DNA of 10,471 nt from Candidatus Aerophobus profundus SCGC AAA252-L23 (GTDB lineage Bacteria > Aerophobota > Aerophobia > Aerophobales > Aerophobaceae): the NCBI GenBank assembly GCA_000402295.1, contig AQRW01000101.1, positions 1 to 10,471 on the forward strand. The letters are read 5' to 3'. The position numbers were made by a program, and so were the translations under genes. The notes below the pieces were generated by a model, which saw only the letters and a list, made by a program, of their open reading frames with translations, was not told the origin of the DNA and searched no databases. This document shows, piece by piece, positions 4,924-10,471 of the stretch. Numbering within the stretch: position 1 is the stretch's first letter; every line of letters begins with the position of its first letter.

Positions 4924-6072
4924 TTAACTATAGAATTTCCTAATCTCCCGGACAACATATCTCAGTTTTTCCTCCGGTAACTCAGGATAGACGGGCAGAG
5001 AAATAACCTCCTCAGATACCTTTTCCGCTACCGGAAAGTCGCCCTTATGGTAACCCAAATACTTGTATGTATCTTGCAAATGGAGAGGGACAGGATAATA
5101 GACCCGGCAATTTATCCCTTTCTTCTTTAGATATTCCTTAAGTTCATCCCGATGAAGGGTTAAAATGGTATAGACACAGTAAGTATGGGTAGCATAAGGG
5201 GTCACCAGCGGAGTTCTCACTGGAATGGAGGCTTCTTCTCCCAAAAGCTTATTATAAAGAGAAGCTTTTTGCTGCCGCATCTTTAGCCACTCCTCCACAT
5301 ACTTAAGCTTCACTCTTAAAATGGCGGCCTGCACCTCATCTAAGCGGCTATTTTTACCTCGGAGAGTATAAGAATACCTATCCTGGCCGGTCCCGTGAAC
5401 CCGCAACCTCCTCAGGCTTTCAACCACTTCACTATTTGAGGTCAGAACCATCCCTCCATCACCATAACCCGCCAGGTTTTTAGTGGGGAAAAAACTCAGG
5501 CATCCAGCATCACCCAGACTTCCGACCTTTTTCACCCTTTGCTGACCGTCATTCCCTCTGGAGAGAGAAAACCGATATTCAGCTCCAAAAGCCTGGGCAG
5601 CATCTTCAATCACCTTAAGATGATACTCTTCCGCTATCTCCAAAATAGCTTCCATATTGGCTGATTGACCATAAAGATGAACAGGGATAATTGCTCTGGT
5701 CCTCTCAGTGATACCTTCCTTAATCCTAACAGGGTCTATATTAAAGGTATCTTTTTTAATGTCCACAAAAACTGGACGGGCTCCCACCCGGACTATAGCC
5801 TCAGCCGTAGCCACAAAAGTAAAAGGAGTGGTAATTACTTCATCTCCTTCACTCACTCCTAAAGCAGCCAGGGATAGTTCCAGGGCATCGGTACCCGAGG
5901 CTACCCCCACCGCATATTTGCTTCCACAATAAAAAGCTATTTCCTCCTCCAGTGAGCTGACATTTGGACCAAGAATATAGCGACCACTGCGCAAGACTTT
6001 TTTGACTACGGCTAATATCTCATCCTCAATTTCTCGGTACTGAGCTTCAAGATCTATCAGAGAAACTTCCAT
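4924..6072 (-). CDS. DegT/DnrJ/EryC1/StrS family PLP-dependent aminotransferase
   Basis: A 382-residue sugar aminotransferase that transfers an amino group to a keto-sugar nucleotide, usually for O-antigen or exopolysaccharide sugars. I start it at ATG 6072 (MEVSLIDLEAQYREIEDEI), with SD gaggagaggg upstream, and not at the in-frame ATG 6129, whose 19 extra residues are unlike the family. Motifs: GRYILGPNVSSLEEEIA, VASGTDALELSLAALGV, FTFVATAEAI, the cofactor Asp in IEDAAQAFGA (D157) and the PLP Lys in SFFPTKNLAGYGDGG (K198). VYYPVPLHLQ is near the end. An insertion of about 14 residues (FSLSRGNDGQQRVK, residues 168-181) separates AEYR from KVGSLGDAG. The exact sugar cannot be told; beside a UDP-sugar dehydrogenase, a UDP-keto-uronate substrate (WbpE-like) is plausible. 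Confidence 0.93.
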   Translation of the reverse strand: MEVSLIDLEAQYREIEDEILAVVKKVLRSGRYILGPNVSSLEEEIAFYCGSKYAVGVASGTDALELSLAALGVSEGDEVITTPFTFVATAEAIVRVGARPVFVDIKKDTFNIDPVRIKEGITERTRAIIPVHLYGQSANMEAILEIAEEYHLKVIEDAAQAFGAEYRFSLSRGNDGQQRVKKVGSLGDAGCLSFFPTKNLAGYGDGGMVLTSNSEVVESLRRLRVHGTGQDRYSYTLRGKNSRLDEVQAAILRVKLKYVEEWLKMRQQKASLYNKLLGEEASIPVRTPLVTPYATHTYCVYTILTLHRDELKEYLKKKGINCRVYYPVPLHLQDTYKYLGYHKGDFPVAEKVSEEVISLPVYPELPEEKLRYVVREIRKFYS

Positions 6073-6132
6073 AATTACCCTCTCCTCTTCTTGGCCAAGC
6101 CAAAAATATTGTAATAGTTTAAATTTCATAAA

Positions 6133-6243
6133 GGTAGCCAGCGCGCTGCCTCAGAGATTACCACACCTGCCTTTGGCAGGCTCGTAATGACATTCCTCTT
6201 TTTTGCCCATCTTATCTTACGCAAGTTAAAACTTGCGGCTACC
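6133..6243. repeat. Composite palindromic intergenic repeat, copy 2
   Basis: Same element as at 4814-4910: GGTAGCC start (6133-6139), a shared block from cctcagagattaccac to gacattcctcttttttg, and GGCTACC end (6237-6243). It is 14 bp longer because its right hairpin differs (cgcaagttaaaacttgcg). Within that hairpin both arms differ from copy 1 (gcaagt/acttgc vs gcaggc/gcctgc), so pairing is kept while sequence changes. It lies directly upstream of the aminotransferase, so the two copies bracket that gene in the same orientation. Confidence 0.85.
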
Positions 6244-6254
6244 AGGACTCCTTC

Positions 6255-6279
6255 GCACAGCTTAAAGTCTGCAGCTATC
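6255..6279. repeat. Degenerate half-copy of the palindromic repeat
   Basis: gcacagcttaaagtctgcagctatc is a diverged version of the right end of the repeat (gcaggctaaagcctgcggctacc), 12 bp after copy 2. The rest of the gap to 6387 holds no gene that I can see, only a small hairpin ggac-aacc-gtcc at 6321-6332 followed by cctttt. Confidence 0.5.
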
Positions 6280-6387
6280 ACTCTCTCTTCAACCTCTGGT
6301 TATCTTCTTCAACGAAAGAAGGACAACCGTCCCCTTTTACTATATTAATTTTGAAGGGAAAAGTCAAAAAAACTCCTTTTCAATTGA

Positions 6388-8760
6388 TTATCTCAAAACC
6401 AGGAGGGCACCAGCATAAAGACAGAGAGCCAGCCCAGTAACCAAGCTAAATCCGGAGGAAATGGCCAGAGTAGTAGCCAGAACAGCGCCGATTACGGAAA
6501 AACACCCGTTTATCCCCCAGGCCCAGGGAAGATGGGAGGGGAACTCCCGGGCTACCCGGGTTAATCCTAAGGGAAAAGGTATACCCATAAAAAAGGCCAG
6601 GGGAGCAATTAAAGCTACTGATATGGCAATCCTTATTCCATCAGAGGCAGATGAAAAGGAGGAAAAAACCGTCTTTAATCCTCCCAAATAAACGAGAGAA
6701 ATAACCACAATCCCAGCCACTGATATGGCAATACCGGAAAATCTCCTGGTCTTGATTCTCTGGCTAAATAAGCTCCCCCATCCGGAAAAAAGTAAAAAGC
6801 TGAATATAACTACGGAGACCGCGTAAATGGGAGTACGCAGAAAAAGGACAAACCTTTGAATGAAAGACATCTCTATGAACATATAAGCTATCCCCAGGAA
6901 AAGAAAGTATAAAAAGACTCTTATTCTCTCAAACCCGGGTATCTTCTGCCTTCTGAGAAAGAAAAGGGGGAGGAGAATAAGCAAAAAACTGATGAGCGAA
7001 GCTTGAAGTAGAGTAGCAATAAGAACCACATACCCCCATTCTACGAAAGGCATCCACTCCTTTCCCATAGTTTTTATCAGATGAGGCAGAGACTTCCACT
7101 TAAAAAAGCAGAAAAAATAAGGAGAGTTATCTCTGGCTGGCTGAACATAAAAAAGGTAATCATCATAAAATTTCTCTCTCTCCGAAGAAAGAATACTCCG
7201 ACAGGCGTCATAGTAATAAGGCTGAGGCAGGATATGGTAGCGGTTTGTCTCCCGGAGACTAATTCCGGGATACCAGATTAAGTCAAATCCTCTTTGGCCG
7301 GCAAATTCTCGAGCGGCCCATATTTCACCTTCGCTGAAGGGAGAGCTTCCTATCAGTAGAGTGGAAGTTGCCCAGTTCCTGATGAAAATAAGGTGAGAAG
7401 CTGCCTCTTTTACCCCCATTTTCTCCAGGGCTTCCACTGCGGTGGCAAACATCTTGATCCCGTCCCGGGGAGGCATTTTAATCCAGCGAGTAACCGAAAT
7501 AATTCCTCCTGAAGAGAGAGCCTCAAGGAAATGCTGGAAAGCTTCTCGGGTATAAAGGTAACTTTCAGATAAGGCATAAACACCGGCTGAGGAAGCGCTA
7601 AAGGAATCAAGAAGAGAAAGCTGGATGAGGTCGTATTTATCTGTCCGGGACTCAACAAATCCCCGGGCTTCAGCTACCACGGCCTGAACATCAGGTCGGG
7701 AATAAATCGCACCGGAGAAATCGGAAAAGTCCTCTTTCGCCAGATCAATTATTTGAGAATTTACCTCAACCGCCTCAGTAAAGCCGGCCTGGTGATAAAG
7801 AGCCGACAAGACTTCCGACCCTCCCCCACTTCCCAGAATTAGAACCCGTGGTTCCTCCAAAAGATGATAAGGCAAAGCCGAGGTCATATAATCCAGATAC
7901 TCAAACTCGACTAAATCACCAGTAAAGCGAGTAATAGCACATTGAGAATCCCCATCTATAAAAAGAGCCAACTGAGGGGGAAGTTCCCCGGTAAAATTAA
8001 GACTCAGTCCCGGAGCATATCTGATGGCCGGACTTTCCACTACCGTAAGAAGTCCGTAGGGAGAGAACCTCTGGGTAAGAATCTTGGCCTGGGGTAATTT
8101 AAGAGTGGTGCTCAAGCTCTTATAAGGAGAAATCCTCATTTCCGGGGGAGAAAAAAAGAAAAAAAGAGCCATAATGAGAGAGGAAATAACTATGACCGGA
8201 CTCCATCTGGTTTTAAGAGAAAGGGCAAAGATAATGGTGGCCAAAAAGGAGAAGAGAACAATAACTACCAGAAGATGCCTGGGAGAAAGCAAAAACATAA
8301 GAAGAACAATCAGAAGAGCTCCGGCTCCGGAACCGGCCATATTGCTGAAGTAAATCTTGTTTATCTTCCCGGGCAAATGCTGAAAAGAAAGCCCTATACA
8401 GGTAGCCCCGAGAAAAAAGGGGAGGAAAAGAACCAGATACTCACTCAAGAGATACCCGTACTGTCGGCCATACCAGACAATTTGCAGAGGTTCAAAGGGA
8501 ATCTTCTGAATAGTAGCAAAAGAGAAAAAGATAGAGAGAGAAAGAAGGAAAGAAAAAACAGAAAAGGCGGCCGGGAAGTTTTCTCTTAGCCTTTTTTGAA
8601 AAATGGTGATAAAAGTACCACTGGCCCCAAAGCCCAAAAGAGCAATACTTATGGCCATATAAGCAAAATGAGACCAACTGGTAATAGAAAAGGCTCTCAT
8701 GAGAAAAATTTCGTAAGAGAGAAGCGCAAGAGAGATAAAAAAGACCGAAAGAAATAGCAT
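6388..8760 (-). CDS. Polytopic membrane protein with spermidine-synthase-like SAM domain
   Basis: A 790-residue protein in three parts. Residues 1-205 form about six membrane helices, opening with YEIFLMRAFSITSWSHFAYM, a pattern shared by membrane-fused spermidine-synthase-like proteins. Residues about 225-550 are soluble, with the SAM-binding loop VLILGSGGGSEVL (306-318), acidic VEVN (331-334) and LSESYLYTREAFQHFLEALS (397-416). Residues about 575-790 have six to seven more helices, including FFMGIPFPLGL (723-733) and PWAWGINGCFSVIGAV (745-760), also typical. The active-site motif of true spermidine synthases (D..DP after YDVII) is not conserved: here it reads YDLIQLSLLDSFSASSAGVY, and the DAR motif is EAR. 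SAM binding is likely; aminopropyl transfer is doubtful. Its ATG abuts the TAA of the methyltransferase gene, so the two are coupled. Confidence 0.88.
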   Translation of the reverse strand: MLFLSVFFISLALLSYEIFLMRAFSITSWSHFAYMAISIALLGFGASGTFITIFQKRLRENFPAAFSVFSFLLSLSIFFSFATIQKIPFEPLQIVWYGRQYGYLLSEYLVLFLPFFLGATCIGLSFQHLPGKINKIYFSNMAGSGAGALLIVLLMFLLSPRHLLVVIVLFSFLATIIFALSLKTRWSPVIVISSLIMALFFFFSPPEMRISPYKSLSTTLKLPQAKILTQRFSPYGLLTVVESPAIRYAPGLSLNFTGELPPQLALFIDGDSQCAITRFTGDLVEFEYLDYMTSALPYHLLEEPRVLILGSGGGSEVLSALYHQAGFTEAVEVNSQIIDLAKEDFSDFSGAIYSRPDVQAVVAEARGFVESRTDKYDLIQLSLLDSFSASSAGVYALSESYLYTREAFQHFLEALSSGGIISVTRWIKMPPRDGIKMFATAVEALEKMGVKEAASHLIFIRNWATSTLLIGSSPFSEGEIWAAREFAGQRGFDLIWYPGISLRETNRYHILPQPYYYDACRSILSSEREKFYDDYLFYVQPARDNSPYFFCFFKWKSLPHLIKTMGKEWMPFVEWGYVVLIATLLQASLISFLLILLPLFFLRRQKIPGFERIRVFLYFLFLGIAYMFIEMSFIQRFVLFLRTPIYAVSVVIFSFLLFSGWGSLFSQRIKTRRFSGIAISVAGIVVISLVYLGGLKTVFSSFSSASDGIRIAISVALIAPLAFFMGIPFPLGLTRVAREFPSHLPWAWGINGCFSVIGAVLATTLAISSGFSLVTGLALCLYAGALLVLR

Positions 8761-9483
8761 TTAATGCTTTCCCAACAAGGGGACAAACCTTACTGGAAGA
8801 ATACTTCGACTGGTGACCTGACCATTTCTCTTCTCCACCAACATCAGGGTTTGCACCAGAAAGGGGCTACCCAGAGGAAGACACATCCGTCCCCCCTCCT
8901 TTAATTGCTCAATTAGAGAAGGGGGAATATGGCCCACCGCGCAGGTGACAATGATAACATCAAAGGGAGCTTTCTCCGGCCAACCATAGTAGCCATCGTC
9001 TACCCGGACCCTCACCTTCTGATAGCCCAGATGACTAAGTCTCTTTTTGGCCGCTACTCCCAACTCTTCAAATATTTCGATGGTGTAAACCTCATCAATG
9101 ATTTCCGAGAGCACTGCCGCTTGATACCCCGAGCCCGTCCCTACCTCCAGAGCTTTTTCTTCTCCTCGGAGCTCGAGCAACTCAGTCATCAGAGCCACAA
9201 TGTAGGGTTGAGAGATGGTCTGACCGCAGGGAATAGGAAGAGGCCTGTCTTCATAAGCATAGGTCCTTTGAGACTCATCTACAAAAAGATGCCGGGGAAC
9301 TTTTCTCATCGCTTGAAGAACTTTTTCATCGGTGATCCCTCGGGAGACAATCTGGGTCTCTACCATTCGCTCTCTTCTGGTCTGGTAGACTGCTTCGTTT
9401 GCTTCTCCGGCTTGCCCCCACCTAAGTGGAGCAAGAAGAAAAATACTCACCAAGATGATGGCTAAGAATCTACTAATTCTCAT
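8761..9483 (-). CDS. pcm: Protein-L-isoaspartate O-methyltransferase with signal peptide
   Basis: A 240-residue PCMT, which methylates isoaspartyl residues in damaged proteins using SAM and so starts their repair. Core: RRERMVETQIVSRGITDEKV (36-55), MRKVPRHLFV (59-68), CGQTISQPYIVALM (86-99, PCMT signature), the SAM motif ALEVGTGSGYQAAV (111-124), then VDDGYYGWPEKAPFDVIIVT (161-180) and the closing FVPLLGKH. The odd part is residues 1-30: MRISR, then a hydrophobic stretch FLAIILVSIFLLAPL, then WGQAGEA, which reads as an export signal with AxA-like sites near 25 or 28. ATG 9483 with SD gagg fits this start; the domain itself would start near residue 36. The gene follows the deacetylase-fold gene by 9 bp. 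It may act in the envelope, or be membrane-anchored facing the cytoplasm. Confidence 0.93.
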   Translation of the reverse strand: MRISRFLAIILVSIFLLAPLRWGQAGEANEAVYQTRRERMVETQIVSRGITDEKVLQAMRKVPRHLFVDESQRTYAYEDRPLPIPCGQTISQPYIVALMTELLELRGEEKALEVGTGSGYQAAVLSEIIDEVYTIEIFEELGVAAKKRLSHLGYQKVRVRVDDGYYGWPEKAPFDVIIVTCAVGHIPPSLIEQLKEGGRMCLPLGSPFLVQTLMLVEKRNGQVTSRSILPVRFVPLLGKH

Positions 9484-9492
9484 CTGGTCCTC

Positions 9493-10338
9493 TCACCCTA
9501 TCTTTATCCCCTGAAGAAACCTCTCTACGCAGAGAGGAAGATCCTGATGGTAGCCCCCCTCTAAAACTGCAAATATGGGCTGGTTCAATTCCCTCAAACC
9601 TCTGCCTATCTTAAAATAGGTATCTATCTCTAAACCCAGATTCAAGAGTCCCTCTTTCTTGTAACCATCGAAACCGGCTGATACGGCAATAAGAGCCGGA
9701 TTAAATCTTTCAATCTTTTCCAGGGCTTCCTCAAATAACGGTAAAAACTGACTTTCTCTTGCTCCGGGAATGAGAGGAAAATTAAAGCAGTTGCTCTCTG
9801 AAACAATTCCTGTTCCAGGATAAGCCGGAGATTGATGAAAAGATAAGTAAATGACTCTTTCCTCTACCTGAAAAATATCCTGAGTTCCGTTCCCGTGATG
9901 ACCATCGAAGTCCAAAATAGCCACTTTGGCAACCTTCCCCAGAGCTTTAGCCGTAGCAATGGCAATATTGTTAAAATAGCAGAATCCTCCCAGAGAGTTC
10001 CTGGTAGCATGATGTCCTGGTGGTCTGAGCAAAGAGAAAGAAGACTCTCCCTGAAGAGCTGACTCCATAGCTTGAAGAGCTCCCCCCGCTGAAAGAAGGG
10101 CATACTTATATATTCCCTCCAAATTGGGAGTATCCGGATCATAAAACTTATTCTTCTTAACCCTCTCTAAATGATCCTGGGTATGAACTAAAAGAATATC
10201 CTCATCTTGACAGGGTTTTGCCTCATCAAAAACATATTTTTTTTCCCGCAGGTAAACATAGATGGCTCTTACTCTTTCTGGTGACTCCGGATGTCCTTCA
10301 GAGCAATATTCAAGACAAAGAGGAGAAAAGTAGACCAT
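9493..10338 (-). CDS. Histone deacetylase/AcuC/acetylpolyamine amidohydrolase superfamily protein
   Basis: A 281-residue Zn hydrolase that removes acetyl groups from amines; bacterial members act on acetylpolyamines, acetyl-lysine proteins or related amides. Motifs: HPESPERV (16-23), LRPPGHHA with the catalytic His pair (H109, H110), GGFCYFNNIAIA (117-128), LDFDGHHGNGTQDIF with Zn ligands D145 and H147 (142-156), VSAGFDGY with Zn ligand D224 (219-226), and the transition-state Tyr in LEGGYHQD (Y263). All catalytic residues are present, so it should be active; it is somewhat shorter than typical members (about 300-375). ATG 10338 follows SD ggggtgag. No signal peptide, so cytoplasmic. It is the first gene of the operon; the substrate is not decidable from sequence. 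Confidence 0.95.
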   Translation of the reverse strand: MVYFSPLCLEYCSEGHPESPERVRAIYVYLREKKYVFDEAKPCQDEDILLVHTQDHLERVKKNKFYDPDTPNLEGIYKYALLSAGGALQAMESALQGESSFSLLRPPGHHATRNSLGGFCYFNNIAIATAKALGKVAKVAILDFDGHHGNGTQDIFQVEERVIYLSFHQSPAYPGTGIVSESNCFNFPLIPGARESQFLPLFEEALEKIERFNPALIAVSAGFDGYKKEGLLNLGLEIDTYFKIGRGLRELNQPIFAVLEGGYHQDLPLCVERFLQGIKIG

Positions 10339-10382
10339 TCGCTCACCCCCAAAAAAAATGAAAAATGTTATTTCTTTATTTT

Positions 10383-10410
10383 AGTATACTCTTTTGTCCA
10401 ATAATGTAAA
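10383..10410 (-). promoter_or_regulatory. Sigma70-like promoter of the deacetylase operon
   Basis: On the - strand: -35 TTTACA (10405-10410), 16-bp spacer, -10 TATACT (10383-10388). Both hexamers are one base from consensus. It lies about 45 bp upstream of the ATG at 10338, leaving a short AT-rich leader with the SD ggggtgag. It should drive the three genes down to 6388. Confidence 0.6.
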
Positions 10411-10438
10411 AATCCTCGCCACGGGATGATCGACCACC

Positions 10439-10457
10439 GATGTCAGACCCTGACATC
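10439..10457. promoter_or_regulatory. Perfect palindrome upstream of the operon promoter
   Basis: gatgtcag-acc-ctgacatc: an 8-bp perfect inverted repeat with a 3-base centre, 28 bp beyond the -35 hexamer. It could bind a dimeric regulator or belong to the next gene or element outside the window. As a stem-loop it has no T-run on either strand within the visible bases. Confidence 0.4.
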
Positions 10458-10471
10458 ACTTACAAACAAGG

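Noticed and set aside
6073..6129. N-terminal extension of the aminotransferase from ATG 6129
   Set aside because: The 19 extra residues are unlike the family, while ATG 6072 has a good SD and starts at the conserved MEVSLIDLEAQY; the upstream ATG also lies only 4 bp from the palindromic repeat.
4814..6279. CRISPR array or tRNA/rRNA genes
   Set aside because: The repeats are about 1.3 kb apart and contain a gene between them, not short regular spacers; no cas genes and no cloverleaf or rRNA segment were seen anywhere in the window.
6361..6388. Rho-independent terminator after the 790-residue gene
   Set aside because: gaaaag/cttttc can pair around an A/T loop, but the stem is short and AT-rich and no clear GC stem plus T-run follows the - strand stop, so I do not call it.
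8929..9465. Long + strand open frame (178 codons) opposite the isoaspartate methyltransferase
   Set aside because: It is antisense to a clear PCMT with all motifs, shows no domain of its own and has no convincing SD; it is a shadow of the real gene.

Overview
The window looks like chromosome from an uncultivated, probably thermophilic or anaerobic bacterium. Coding regions are rich in Glu, Lys and Ile, arginine is mostly AGA/AGG, Shine-Dalgarno sites are strong (AGGAGG type), and the proteins are bacterial. No marker gene is present, so I do not name a phylum.

Left part, about 1-4270, + strand: a small, AT-rich island of toxin-antitoxin (TA) genes mixed with debris of a sulfate-activation locus. 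In order: the end of a DUF2283 gene; the N-terminal piece of ATP sulfurylase (sat) with a frameshift; a HicB C-terminal scrap; an intact antitoxin/TumE-type toxin pair; an intact DUF433 antitoxin with a toxin (DUF5615) cut to 24 codons; an intact HicB-HicA pair; the C-terminal piece of APS kinase (cysC); an intact DUF4258-DUF2283 pair; a catalytic-core piece of sat; an IS3-family transposase tail on the - strand; and a frameshifted HEPN gene with a truncated MNT nucleotidyltransferase. The two DUF2283 copies are nearly identical over 125 bp, lie 2954 bp apart, and are each followed by a different piece of sat. This suggests an old tandem duplication that was then eroded.

Middle, about 4255-6390, - strand: sugar-nucleotide/polysaccharide genes. 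UDP-glucose dehydrogenase has lost its C-terminal two thirds where it meets the MNT gene head-on. Upstream of it is an intact DegT/DnrJ/EryC1/StrS aminotransferase. Two copies of a roughly 100-bp composite palindromic repeat bracket the aminotransferase. Sat and CysC make PAPS, so an ancestral sulfated-polysaccharide locus is possible but is only inference.

Right part, 6388-10471, - strand: a tight three-gene operon, higher in GC. It encodes a histone-deacetylase-fold hydrolase, an isoaspartate methyltransferase with a signal peptide, and a 790-residue membrane protein with a spermidine-synthase-like SAM domain between two membrane blocks. Spacings are 9 bp and TAA-ATG abutment. A sigma70-like promoter and a perfect palindrome lie upstream. 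This operon is the intact functional unit of the window and its joint role is not obvious. One readable hypothesis is (acetyl)polyamine or protein modification at the cell envelope.
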